DNA of 31,527 nt from DASRSE01 sp035656655. GTDB taxonomy: Bacteria > Planctomycetota > Planctomycetia > Pirellulales > DASRSE01. Below, in pieces: positions 8,751 through 17,021 of this stretch. Position numbers and translations under genes: made by a program. Position 1 is the stretch's first letter, and each line of letters starts with the position of its first letter. The notes below the pieces were generated by a model. It made no database searches. It worked only from the letters and a program-made list of their open reading frames with translations, and had not been told where the DNA came from. Where the stretch lies: positions 1-31,527 of the forward strand of contig DASRSE010000138.1 in NCBI GenBank assembly GCA_035656655.1. Direction: 5' to 3'.

Positions 8751-9368
8751 ATGACCATGAATTCACTGCCTGTGGCCGACGCGCCGCGGAGGATGCCGCT
8801 TGTTCCGGCGCTTGAGACGCTGCGTGCGTGGCGGACCGATCAGATTGTGGTCACGGCGATGAACGCCGCCCGCGAATGGCTGAAATTTCCCGAGCATCCG
8901 CTCGACTTGATCTATCTCCCCTCGGCAATGGGCCAGCCGACTTCGTTGGGGCTGGGGCTCGCCTTGGCGCAGCCTGCGCGCGAGGTGATCGTCACGATCG
9001 GCGACGGCTCATTGCTGCTGAATCTCGGCGCGCTGGTCACGATCGCGGCGGTCCGTCCCCTGAATCTGACGTTGCTGATGCTCGACAATGGGGTATATGA
9101 AGTGACCGGCAGCCAAACGACCGCGGCAGCCCAGATCGGCGCCGATTTTTGCGGTTTGGCGCGCGCCGCCGGGTTCACGAGCGTCGCTCATTTCGCCGAG
9201 CTATCGGCTTGGCAGGCGGGCCTCGCCGCGGCGATGAAGCTGCCCGGCCCGCGTTTTCTTCGCCTCGTGCTGGAGCCGATCACGGAGCATCCGCATTTGC
9301 CGGTTCCGCCGCCCATCGTCCCGCGGCTGGCGCGTTTTCAAAGGGCGCTGGGCGTGGCAGTGGAATAA
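8751..9368 (+). CDS. TPP decarboxylase, beta (diphosphate-binding) subunit
   Basis: The 205-residue product is a stand-alone diphosphate-binding domain of a TPP enzyme. The cofactor motif runs from GDGS (84-87) to LDNGVYE (from 111), giving D85 and N113 as magnesium ligands. The SAMGQPTSLGLGLAL block before it and TGSQ after it are typical of sulfopyruvate/phosphonopyruvate decarboxylase beta parts. It forms the active site together with the alpha subunit at 8221-8703. I chose the ATG at 8751 because residues encoded upstream in this frame overlap the alpha gene and look non-native (arginine-rich). GGAAGG lies about 11 bases upstream; an ATG at 8757 is an alternative. Confidence 0.82.
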   Translation: MTMNSLPVADAPRRMPLVPALETLRAWRTDQIVVTAMNAAREWLKFPEHPLDLIYLPSAMGQPTSLGLGLALAQPAREVIVTIGDGSLLLNLGALVTIAAVRPLNLTLLMLDNGVYEVTGSQTTAAAQIGADFCGLARAAGFTSVAHFAELSAWQAGLAAAMKLPGPRFLRLVLEPITEHPHLPVPPPIVPRLARFQRALGVAVE

Positions 9369-9540
9369 GACCGAATTGCCGCGATCGCCTGGAGGCCACA
9401 CGCGGCGCTCCTCTACCAGTCAGCAGTCTGTGGACGTATTCAACCGCCTGCATCCTCGCCTGGATGCGATGCCAAAACGACGACGCCAGTCGTTATGTTG
9501 CGAGCCGCGCGCAGCTATTCTTGAGGCCGATGGCTTGGAA

Positions 9541-9565
9541 GACAGCGTTATTTTTCCGCGCTGCC
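9541..9565 (-). terminator. Hairpin directly after the glucan phosphorylase stop
   Basis: GACAGCG (9541-9547) and CGCTGCC (9559-9565) can form a seven-pair stem with one G-U pair around an 11-base loop. It touches the minus-strand stop codon at 9566-9568. No long U-tract follows, so termination efficiency is uncertain. Confidence 0.4.
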
Positions 9566-11764
9566 TTAATGAAACTTCATATCGCAGCTCAAGCCGCCGG
9601 CCGCCGGGACATAGGCCGAGCGCACATAGTCGGCCACCATGCGGTGCGAGCTGAACCGCCACGCGAGCGAGCTGATCGAGTTCATCATCCGTTGGATCCA
9701 GTGCCGCGGCAGACCGTCGATATCACGGTCGTAATAGAGCGGAATCACTTCTTTTTCGAGCACGCGATAGAGATCGTCGCCATCGCGGCGATCGGTGATC
9801 TCGTCGGAAACATGAATTCGCCCATTGCCGATGGCAAAGCCGTTGCGGCCGTCGAACGCTTCCGCCCACCAGCCGTCGAGCACGGATAGATTCAAGGCGC
9901 CATTGAGCACGGCCTTTTGGCCGCTCGTGCCGGAAGCCTCGAGCGGGCGGCGTGGATTGTTCATCCACACATCGACCCCTTGGATCATGTGCCGGCACAC
10001 ATTGATGTCGTAGTCTTCGATGAAGACAATTCGGCCGGCCAACCGCGGATCATGCCGCAAGTTGGCGATCTTCTTAATCAGCCGCTTGCCGGGCTCGTCG
10101 GCCGGATGCGATTTGCCCGCAAAAATGATCTGCAACGGCCGACTCGGATCGTTGACCATGGCGAGCAAGCGATCGATGTCGGAGAGAATCAGATCGGCCC
10201 GCTTGTACGTGGCAAATCGGCGCGCGAACCCGATCGTGAGGATGTTCGGGTCGAGCAGGTTACGCGCGGCTTCGACCGCTTCGTCGCTTTCGCCGCGGCG
10301 GCGGCATTGGCGGCTGATGCGGCGGCGGACGAATTGCAGCAGCAAGTTCTTGAGCGCGTAGTGGGTTTCCCACAGCTCGCCCGGATCGAGGTGATAGATT
10401 TCGCGCCAGACTTCGGGCTCGCCCATTCGCTTGAACCAATCGGCGGGGAACTGCCGGTCGTACAATTGTTGCATCTGCCAAGCCAGCCAGCTTGGAATAT
10501 GAACGCCGTTGGTGATATGCCCGATCGGAATTTCTTCTTCGACGCGCCATGGCCACAGGCTGGCCCACATCCGCCGCGAGACGTGCCCGTGCAATGCGCT
10601 GACGGCATTGGCACGGCGCGAGAGCTTCAACCCCAGCACCGTCATGCAAAAAGTCTCGTTCGGATTGTGCGGCTCGACCCGGCCTAGGCCCATGAGCTGA
10701 TCGTGCGAGATTCCCAGTTGCTCGCGCAGCGGACCCAGATGCTCGTCCATCATCCCATTGTCGAACCGGTCGTGTCCGGCGGGAACGGGCGTGTGCGTGG
10801 TGAAAACGGTTCGCTGCGCAACGTCGCGCAGCCCATCGTCAAACGTCATGCCGCCATATTCCATGCGTTCGCGGATGGCTTCGAGCGTGGCAAAGACGCT
10901 GTGCCCCTCGTTCAAATGATAGACCCCCGGCGTGATGCCCAGTTCGCGCAGCGCGCGCACGCCGCCGACACCGAGGACCAGCTCTTGCCGAATGCGGGTG
11001 CGATGGTCGCCGCCGTACAAGCGGCTCGTCAACTCGCGATCTTCGGGCCGATTGCCATCGACGTCGCTATCGAGCAGATACAACGTCACGCGCCCGACTG
11101 CCACGCGCCACACTTTAGTATAGAGCGCGCCGCTGCGGGTGTCGGTCTTGATGATGATTTGACGACCATCTTGGCCGAGTGCCGGTTCCATCGGCATCTC
11201 TTCGACTTTGGTGTCGAGATATTCTTCTTGTTGATAGCCGTCGAGATCAAGATGTTGTTTGAAATAGCCTTGATCGTAATAGAGGCCAATCGCAACGAGC
11301 GGAATGCCCAAGCCGCTGGCACTTTTGATATGGTCGCCGGAGAGGACGCCCAAGCCGCCGGAATAGATCGGGATCGACTCGTGCATCCCAAACTCAGCGG
11401 AGAAGTAAGCGACCGGCTGCGCCCCAAGCACGCCGGCATGCGTCCGCCCCCAGGTCTGCTGGTTGTTGACGTACTCTTTCAGCCGCCGATAGGCATGATT
11501 GATGCGGCTATAAAGGACGAGTTCCGCTGCCCGCATTTCAAGCCGCTCCGGCGTGAACTCGGCGAGCAGCGCGATGGGGTTGTGGTCCAATTGCCGCCAG
11601 CGAATCGGATCGAGTTCGCGGAACAGATTGACCACTTCGGGGTGCCAACTCCACCACAGGTTTTTGGCCACCGCCAGACACTTGTCGTACATCGTCTGCG
11701 GTGAAGCCCCTCCTAAAAAGGGACTATTCCCAAGCGGGGCAAGAGCGGTATCAAGCTGGCTCAT
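9566..11764 (-). CDS. glgP: Alpha-glucan phosphorylase (DUF3417 type, GT35)
   Basis: The enzyme releases glucose 1-phosphate from glycogen or maltodextrins with a PLP cofactor. The N-terminal 110 residues are the DUF3417 module (AVAKNLWWSWHPEV). The GT35 core shows FSAEFGMHESIPIYSGGLG, YHLNEGH, TTHTPVPAG, RFATYKRADL and, at the cofactor site, EASGTSGQKA with the PLP lysine at about K617. The 732 residues fit the TIGR02094 subgroup, shorter than E. coli GlgP-type enzymes. The ATG at 11764 has AAGGAG 10 bases upstream. No glycogen synthesis or debranching gene is adjacent, so it appears to be a single-gene transcript. Most likely cytoplasmic storage-glucan breakdown. Confidence 0.95.
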   Translation of the reverse strand: MSQLDTALAPLGNSPFLGGASPQTMYDKCLAVAKNLWWSWHPEVVNLFRELDPIRWRQLDHNPIALLAEFTPERLEMRAAELVLYSRINHAYRRLKEYVNNQQTWGRTHAGVLGAQPVAYFSAEFGMHESIPIYSGGLGVLSGDHIKSASGLGIPLVAIGLYYDQGYFKQHLDLDGYQQEEYLDTKVEEMPMEPALGQDGRQIIIKTDTRSGALYTKVWRVAVGRVTLYLLDSDVDGNRPEDRELTSRLYGGDHRTRIRQELVLGVGGVRALRELGITPGVYHLNEGHSVFATLEAIRERMEYGGMTFDDGLRDVAQRTVFTTHTPVPAGHDRFDNGMMDEHLGPLREQLGISHDQLMGLGRVEPHNPNETFCMTVLGLKLSRRANAVSALHGHVSRRMWASLWPWRVEEEIPIGHITNGVHIPSWLAWQMQQLYDRQFPADWFKRMGEPEVWREIYHLDPGELWETHYALKNLLLQFVRRRISRQCRRRGESDEAVEAARNLLDPNILTIGFARRFATYKRADLILSDIDRLLAMVNDPSRPLQIIFAGKSHPADEPGKRLIKKIANLRHDPRLAGRIVFIEDYDINVCRHMIQGVDVWMNNPRRPLEASGTSGQKAVLNGALNLSVLDGWWAEAFDGRNGFAIGNGRIHVSDEITDRRDGDDLYRVLEKEVIPLYYDRDIDGLPRHWIQRMMNSISSLAWRFSSHRMVADYVRSAYVPAAGGLSCDMKFH

Positions 11765-12111
11765 GCGACGGCCTCTCCTTGGCGTAGCGAGATGAAACGG
11801 TGGACCTATTGGAAAAACAGCAACCTAGCGTGCCTGCGGCGGCATGCCAATTGACAAGATTAAACCGCCCGATTGCGAACGAAACCGACGGAATCGATGA
11901 GATTCGATAGACGCACGTTTACCCATTCGGATAAGCTGGGGATTCTAACAAATCCGAACAGACTGAGCGACCCCAAAAAATCGATCGCCGCGGGCGGAAA
12001 CCCGACGGCGGCCGCCGGGCAAGACGAACTGGAGCAGCCGCTTCGCCGGAGTTCGCGTGGAGGCTGCAAAAGCCGGGCGAAGGTCCCCTGCACGATGCTC
12101 AATGCGACCGC
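11765..12111. other. Divergent intergenic region
   Basis: This stretch separates the minus-strand glucan phosphorylase from the plus-strand TIGR01777 gene. On the minus strand, TGCCAA (11845-11850, read as TTGGCA) and AACCTA (11822-11827, read as TAGGTT) are spaced 17 bases apart and could be a weak phosphorylase promoter. An isolated TTGACA on the plus strand (11851-11856) has no -10 partner. I see no gene, RNA or repeat here. Confidence 0.5.
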
Positions 12112-13029
12112 ATGATGAACACCTCAAAAAAGATCGTCGCCATTTCCGGAGCGTCCGGCCTCGTCGGAAAACCCTTGACGGAAACCTTCGCGTCGGCCGG
12201 CTGGAGGGTGCTACGGCTCGTGCGCCGGCCGGCCCAGACCGCCGACGAAGTGCAGTTTGATATCGAGAATGGCCGGGTCGATGCCGACAAGCTGGAGGGA
12301 CTGGAAGCCGTGGTTCATTTGGCCGGCGAAAACATCTCGTCCGGACGTTGGACCGCCAAACGCAAGGCAACAATCCTTCATAGCCGCGTCGCCGGGACGC
12401 GTCTCTTGTCCGAAACATTGGCCAAACTCAGCGCGCCCCCGCCGGTCCTCGTCTCGGGTTCGGCGATTGGTTTTTACGGCGACCAGGGGGAGCAAACCCT
12501 CACGGAGCAAAGTCCTAACGGATCGGGTTTTTTGGCGGAGGTCTGCCGCGAGTGGGAGGCCGCCACCGCGTCCGCCGCCGCGCGCGTCCGCGTGGTTCAC
12601 TTGCGGACCGGAGTGGTCCTCGCCAAAGAAGGGGGAGCGCTGGCCAAAATGCTCACCCCGTTTCGACTCTGCCTAGGGGGAAAGATCGGTTCGGGGCGGC
12701 AGTTTTGGAGTTGGATCGCCCTGCCCGATCTCCTTCGAGTCATTCGTTTTGCTTGCGACAATTCCACGATCGCAGGCGCGCTCAACGCGGTTTCGCCGCA
12801 GCCGGTAACGAACCTCGAGTTCACCAAATCGCTCGGCCTCGCGCTGAATCGGCCAACGCTGATTCCGATGCCCGCGCCGCTTGCGCGGCTGCTGCTCGGC
12901 GAGATGGCCGATGAATTGTTGCTGGCCAGCCAAAAAGTCGTCCCGCAAAAGTTGCAGCAAGCACAATTCCGCTTTGACTATCCCGATCTCCGCGGCGCGT
13001 TATCAACGATTCTCCTGCGCCTGCCGTGA
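12112..13029 (+). CDS. TIGR01777 family NAD(P)-dependent epimerase (YfcH/SDR39U1 type)
   Basis: This 305-residue atypical SDR protein has the nucleotide motif GASGLVG (residues 13-19), VVHLAGENI (the family's ENI signature), ALDs of the usual pattern such as LVSGSAIGFYGDQGE, and the C-terminal DUF1731-like end (KVVPQKLQQAQFRFDYPDL). The reaction of these proteins is not established; they are named epimerases by homology. Two ATGs occur in tandem (12112 and 12115), and the second may be used. It precedes prpB by about 105 bases, but a separate prpB promoter is visible, so co-transcription is uncertain. Confidence 0.9.
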   Translation: MMNTSKKIVAISGASGLVGKPLTETFASAGWRVLRLVRRPAQTADEVQFDIENGRVDADKLEGLEAVVHLAGENISSGRWTAKRKATILHSRVAGTRLLSETLAKLSAPPPVLVSGSAIGFYGDQGEQTLTEQSPNGSGFLAEVCREWEAATASAAARVRVVHLRTGVVLAKEGGALAKMLTPFRLCLGGKIGSGRQFWSWIALPDLLRVIRFACDNSTIAGALNAVSPQPVTNLEFTKSLGLALNRPTLIPMPAPLARLLLGEMADELLLASQKVVPQKLQQAQFRFDYPDLRGALSTILLRLP

Positions 13030-13074
13030 GCTGGGCCGCCGAGCGTGGTGGTGAAAATCACTTCGCGTGATAAC

Positions 13075-13104
13075 TTGCCGCCGAGCGGGCGGATTGCGTA
13101 TGAT
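13075..13104 (+). promoter_or_regulatory. Candidate promoter for prpB
   Basis: TTGCCG (13075-13080, four of six -35 positions) and TATGAT (13099-13104, five of six -10 positions) are separated by 18 bases and end 30 bases before the GTG at 13135. This arrangement argues against the upstream GTG at 13045 as the real start. Confidence 0.45.
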
Positions 13105-13134
13105 GCGGTCCGCCCCCATTCTGAAAGGCTAAGC

Positions 13135-14007
13135 GTGGCAACCTCTCCCGGAAAAATATTGCGTGGTCTCGTCGAAAACAACACCATTCAAGTGCCCGGC
13201 GCGTTCAATGCGTTGGTGGGCAAATTAATCGAACAATCGGGTTTTGACGCGATCTATCTTTCCGGCGCGGCATTTTCGACCGGTACCCTCGGAATGCCGG
13301 ACGTCGGTTTGTTCACGCTCACCGAATTAGTGCAGCACACGGCTTATCTCACCCGCGGCGTCGCCGTTCCGGTCATTGTTGACGCGGAAACGGGCTTTGG
13401 CGAAGCGATCAACGTCGAGCGCACCGTCCGCGATTTGGAAGCGGCCGGGGCGGCTGCGATCCAACTCGAAGACCAACGATTGCCGAAGCGGTGCGGCCAT
13501 TTGTCAGGCAAATCACTCGTTCCGGTCGAGGAAATGGCGGCCAAGATTCGGGCCGCCGCCGCCGCGCGGCGCGATCCGGACACGATCATTTTGGCACGGA
13601 CCGACGCGCGCGGGGGCGAAGGCTTTGAAGGGGCGGTTGCCCGCGCGCAGCAATATCTGGCGGCCGGAGCCGATTGGATCTTTCCCGAAGCGTTGGCCGA
13701 CAAGCGTGAGTTCGAGCGATTCGCCGCGGAGATTGAATGTCCGCTGGTGGCGAACATGACCGAATTTGGCAAGAGCCCGCTCCTTTCCTTGGAAGAACTG
13801 GCCGACCTGGGCTACTCGGTGGTGCTGTATCCGGTCACGGCGCTGCGGGTCGCCATGAAAGCGGTCGAGGCGGCCCTGGCCTTGCTCGCCGACGAAGGCT
13901 CGCAAGCGAGCCTGCTCGATATGATGCAAACCCGCCAGGAGTTGTATGACCTAATTGGCTATGAAGATTACGAGCACCGCGATCGCGAATATTTTGGCCA
14001 CCCGTGA
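13135..14007 (+). CDS. prpB: Methylisocitrate lyase (isocitrate lyase/PEP mutase superfamily)
   Basis: PrpB cleaves 2-methylisocitrate to pyruvate and succinate. The signature KRCGH lies at 118-122 with catalytic C120; DAETGFG (83-89) supplies the metal-binding aspartate; PGAFNALVGKLIEQSGFDAIYLSG near the N-terminus is typical. The 290-residue length fits the family. The cysteine signature excludes PEP mutase, which has a different loop. I chose the GTG at 13135 because AAAGG lies six bases upstream and a promoter precedes it. It is followed by a (methyl)citrate synthase after 113 bases, together forming part of the 2-methylcitrate cycle for propionyl-CoA disposal. No prpD-type dehydratase is seen in the window. 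Confidence 0.9.
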   Translation: MATSPGKILRGLVENNTIQVPGAFNALVGKLIEQSGFDAIYLSGAAFSTGTLGMPDVGLFTLTELVQHTAYLTRGVAVPVIVDAETGFGEAINVERTVRDLEAAGAAAIQLEDQRLPKRCGHLSGKSLVPVEEMAAKIRAAAAARRDPDTIILARTDARGGEGFEGAVARAQQYLAAGADWIFPEALADKREFERFAAEIECPLVANMTEFGKSPLLSLEELADLGYSVVLYPVTALRVAMKAVEAALALLADEGSQASLLDMMQTRQELYDLIGYEDYEHRDREYFGHP

Positions 14008-14120
14008 ATCGCGTGGTGTACGGACCAGCAGGTCCAGACCGCTCGCGCTGACTCACGCTCCGCACACTTCTCGGCTCCTTCGTACCGGTTTTATATTTCC
14101 CCTCCTCAATCGGTTAAGCA

Positions 14121-15236
14121 ATGGCAGACAATCTCGGTTTGGAAGGAATTGTGGCAGGCGAGACGGCCGTGTGCGCTCTCGAAGGGGGCTTGCACTATCG
14201 CGGTTATGGGATCGAAGACCTGGCGTTGCACGCGTCGTACGACGAGGTGGCCTATTTGCTCCTGTACGGCGATTTGCCGACGCGGACCGAATTGGGCGAG
14301 TTTCAAGCACGTCTGTTTGCCGCCGCAGGGGACGTCCATGCTGAAATCTTGGCCATACTTAAGCAGCTCCCGCGGACGGTCCCCATGATGGACGTGATGC
14401 GGACCGGTTGCAGCCTGCTTGCGCACTGGGACTCCGACGTGGCCGACAATGGGCGTGAGGCGAGCCTGCGCAAAGCCGAGCGTTTGTTGGCGCAATTGCC
14501 GGTGGTTCTGGCCGCCGCCCATCGTCTGCGCCAAGACAAGGAGCCGGTCGCTCCGCACCAGTGGGGCAGCTTGGCGGCGAATCTACTGTGGTTGCTCGAA
14601 CGCCAAGAGCCAAACGAGGAGTTCGTCCGCGCGATGGACGTATCGTTGATCCTCTACGCGGAACATGAGTTCAACGCTTCGACCTTTACGGCCCGCGTCG
14701 TGGCCTCGACCTTGTCCGATCTCCATTCGGCCGTGGTGGCCGCGATCAGCGCCTTGAAAGGCCCCTTGCACGGCGGCGCAAACGAGCGCGTGCTCGAAGT
14801 CTTGCAAGCCGCCGGCGGTCCCGAGCAGGCCGAGGCCTGGATCCGCGATGCCCTGGCGCGCAAGGTCAAAATCATGGGCTTTGGTCACCGGGTTTATAAA
14901 GCGGGCGATCCTCGCGCCGTCTTTCTCAAACCGCTGTGCGTAAAGCTCGCCGAACAGACGGGCAATCAAGCGCTCGAGCAAACGGCCGCCGTCATGGAGC
15001 GCGTGATGAGCGAAGCGAAGAAATCTGTGCCTCCGAATGCCGATTGGCCCAGCGCCCGGCTGTATTATTATCTCGGGTTGCCGGTCGAGTTGTATACGCC
15101 TTTGTTCGTGGTATCGCGGGTGGCCGGTTGGTCGGCCCACGTGATCGAACAACAAGCGAATAACCGGATCATTCGTCCGATGGCCCACTATACCGGTTTG
15201 CCGCCGCGCTCTTGGCGGCCGATTGCCGAGCGGTAG
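14121..15236 (+). CDS. prpC: 2-Methylcitrate synthase / citrate synthase
   Basis: The 371-residue product is a type II-sized citrate synthase. Catalytic elements are visible: H182 in EHEFNAST, H217 in GPLHGGANE, H256 in GFGHRVYK and D308 in PNADWPSA. N-terminal LEGIVAGET and LHYRGYGIEDLA are standard. Its place directly after prpB makes 2-methylcitrate synthase (propionyl-CoA plus oxaloacetate) the better guess, but a citrate synthase or dual-specific enzyme is possible from sequence alone. The usual F/W after the catalytic aspartate is W309. A TATATT (14092-14097) upstream is a weak -10 candidate; the Shine-Dalgarno sequence is poor. Confidence 0.88.
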   Translation: MADNLGLEGIVAGETAVCALEGGLHYRGYGIEDLALHASYDEVAYLLLYGDLPTRTELGEFQARLFAAAGDVHAEILAILKQLPRTVPMMDVMRTGCSLLAHWDSDVADNGREASLRKAERLLAQLPVVLAAAHRLRQDKEPVAPHQWGSLAANLLWLLERQEPNEEFVRAMDVSLILYAEHEFNASTFTARVVASTLSDLHSAVVAAISALKGPLHGGANERVLEVLQAAGGPEQAEAWIRDALARKVKIMGFGHRVYKAGDPRAVFLKPLCVKLAEQTGNQALEQTAAVMERVMSEAKKSVPPNADWPSARLYYYLGLPVELYTPLFVVSRVAGWSAHVIEQQANNRIIRPMAHYTGLPPRSWRPIAER

Positions 15237-15271
15237 CCAGACGACACGCGCTTCGCTCGCTGGTTTGAAGG

Positions 15272-15296
15272 GGAATGGCTTTGCCGCGGCCATTCC
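15272..15296. terminator. Hairpin between convergent prpC and the cyclodeaminase-family gene
   Basis: GGAATGGC (15272-15279) and GCCATTCC (15289-15296) form a perfect eight-pair stem around a nine-base loop. It lies 36 bases after the prpC stop and 66 bases after the opposing gene's stop, so it could stop transcription in both directions. No U-tract is present. Confidence 0.45.
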
Positions 15297-15361
15297 TGGC
15301 CGGCGCACGTCGCCAGAAGCGACCGATTCGCCAAGCCGGCGCAGCGTATTGCCGAGGCGAA

Positions 15362-16318
15362 TCAGAACGGCAGCGTGACGCCGGCTCCAGCCGCTTTGGC
15401 GAGTTCCAAAAGCTTGGCGCCCAGCGCCACGTCTTCGATCGCCATTCCGACCGACTTGAAGATCACGACCGAATCGCCGCGATGGCGGCCGATTGCCTTG
15501 GCCGTGACGATATCGCATAGGTCGACGGCCCGTGACCAGTCGAAGATGCCTTTCTCGAGCGCGGCGGTAAAGTCGCCCGCCTCATTGCGGCAACACTCGA
15601 CGCTATCGCAAACGATGTTGTCGGCGCGGCGGATGGCGGTAACATCCAACTCGGCGCGACCGCGCCAATTGGAGCCCATCGCGCAGACCAAGGCCCCTTC
15701 GGCGAGCCATTCTCCGTCAAGCACCGGCTCGGGGCTATTGGTGGCCGTGATCACAATCGGCAGATCGGCGACCGCTTCTTTTGGCCGATCCACGGCGATG
15801 ACTTCCAGATTGAGCCGCTCGCTCATTCGCGCGGCGAACTCTTCGCGCTGCTCTTGGCGGCGGCTGTAGACATAAGCCCGCTTCAGCGGCCGCACGCACG
15901 CCAGAGCCTGAAGCTGCGTTTCGGCTTGCCATCCGGCGCCGATCAGGCCCAGTTCGCTGATGTCGGCCGACGACAACCACTGCGCGGCGACGCCCGTTGT
16001 CGCGCCGGTTCGCAATTGGCCCAATCGATCTGCTTGCAGGAGCGCGAGCAATTCACCGTTGTCGGCGCCATACAATCCAGCGAGAAAATGCGCTCCTTGT
16101 TTTGTGGTGGCGTACGTTTTCCAGCCCACGACGCGCAGATATTCAGCGGCCGCGCTCATCGTGTGGAGCACGATCCCCTTGGCGGCGACCCGAAAGCGCG
16201 GCGCATTTTGCGCCTCGCGCAGGGCCAAATGCCGAAACGACGCTTCGACCACGGCAATCGCGGTGGGCATGTCCAGCAGGTTTTGGACGTCGGCTTCGCT
16301 CAAAAAAATCGCAGCCAT
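15362..16318 (-). CDS. Ornithine cyclodeaminase/mu-crystallin family NAD(P)-dependent protein
   Basis: The 318-residue product has the family layout: a substrate domain with K67 (WKTY) and LRTGATTG (102-109), then a Rossmann motif GLIGAGWQAETQL (G127-x-G129-x2-A132). In ornithine cyclodeaminase a catalytic aspartate follows the GG of the second domain; here the matching segment reads MGSNWRGRAELD with asparagine N217 at that place. This makes true ornithine cyclodeaminase unlikely. Ketimine reductase, alanine dehydrogenase or opine-type dehydrogenase activities of the same family fit better, but the substrate cannot be read from sequence. It is transcribed alone, from a promoter at 16366-16393, and converges on prpC. 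Confidence 0.85.
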   Translation of the reverse strand: MAAIFLSEADVQNLLDMPTAIAVVEASFRHLALREAQNAPRFRVAAKGIVLHTMSAAAEYLRVVGWKTYATTKQGAHFLAGLYGADNGELLALLQADRLGQLRTGATTGVAAQWLSSADISELGLIGAGWQAETQLQALACVRPLKRAYVYSRRQEQREEFAARMSERLNLEVIAVDRPKEAVADLPIVITATNSPEPVLDGEWLAEGALVCAMGSNWRGRAELDVTAIRRADNIVCDSVECCRNEAGDFTAALEKGIFDWSRAVDLCDIVTAKAIGRHRGDSVVIFKSVGMAIEDVALGAKLLELAKAAGAGVTLPF

Positions 16319-16365
16319 GCGGAATTTCCACTCGAGTTGAGATCCGGAGCGCCTCAGGTAGGATC

Positions 16366-16393
16366 ATTATAGCGGACATTGCCCGCTTGACGA
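16366..16393 (-). promoter_or_regulatory. Sigma70-type promoter for the cyclodeaminase-family gene
   Basis: Reading the minus strand, TCGTCA (16393-16388, four of six -35 positions) is followed after 16 bases by TATAAT (16371-16366), a perfect -10 box. It ends about 48 bases upstream of the ATG at 16318. Confidence 0.55.
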
Positions 16394-16431
16394 CACGCCC
16401 GCGGCGGCGAGAGCTTGCGGTCCACACTCGG

Positions 16432-16884
16432 CTAGCCCGATTGCCCTTGGCTGCGGCGCACGTAATAGCGCTGTACTTCAGGCATGCAGCAATGTCCGCT
16501 AGCGGATTTGGCGGTGCAATCGGCTGCGGGCGATTTTGATTTGGCGAGCAGGGCCCGCACGCGGCGAGGGGCTCCCTCGCGCAGGTCTTCGTCGATGTCA
16601 TCCAGCGTCAGGCCAAAACAGCCACAGATGGGCGCGCCGGCATCTTTCGGATAGACCGGCTGTCGTAGGTCGGCGATGGTGAGCAGGCGCTCGAAGAGAT
16701 CGAAATAGGCAACCTCGCACCGCGCGAAAGGACAAAAGAACGCCAGCTCGCCGAGCGCGTGGATTTGCTCCGAAACGACGTGCGTGGCCAGCGTGCGCTC
16801 GCTGACCGGCGTTCCGAGCGAACCGCAGCGCGGACAATGGGCCACCCCGCTTTGTTCGGGCTCTCTAACAAAGGCTTTGTTCAT
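16432..16884 (-). CDS. CopZ-like zinc-ribbon and [2Fe-2S] metallochaperone-type protein
   Basis: The 150-residue product joins two cysteine modules. The first is a zinc ribbon (C17-x2-C20 and C51-x4-C56, with TLATHV between, as in the CopZ N-terminal zinc domain). The second is a BFD-like [2Fe-2S] region with C87-x-C89 (PICGCFGLT), C123 and the pair C132-C133 (SGHCC). This order matches the N-terminal part of Archaeoglobus CopZ, but the C-terminal copper-binding HMA domain is absent. Family members are annotated as putative iron-sulfur metallochaperones. The neighbours give no copper context (no P-type ATPase or regulator). A possible promoter (TTGATC 16921-16916, TAAACT 16897-16892) would place the transcript start almost at the ATG. 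Confidence 0.82.
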   Translation of the reverse strand: MNKAFVREPEQSGVAHCPRCGSLGTPVSERTLATHVVSEQIHALGELAFFCPFARCEVAYFDLFERLLTIADLRQPVYPKDAGAPICGCFGLTLDDIDEDLREGAPRRVRALLAKSKSPAADCTAKSASGHCCMPEVQRYYVRRSQGQSG

Positions 16885-17021
16885 GTCCGCCAGTTTAGCG
16901 GATTTTCTCTGCGGAGATCAAATGGGACGGCCAGCCGGAGGCGGGCGCCGCGCGGCGGTGGCGCAGCCGATAAAAGACCCGCACCGCGGCGGCCTGCGGC
17001 GACGCCGCCAGAACCGTGCGT

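Noticed and set aside
10703..11704. 333-codon open frame on the plus strand inside the glucan phosphorylase gene
   Set aside because: The minus strand shows the full set of GT35 motifs; the plus-strand product has none.
14022..14035. GGACC/GGTCC mini-hairpin between prpB and prpC
   Set aside because: A five-pair stem is too short to call a terminator or attenuator.
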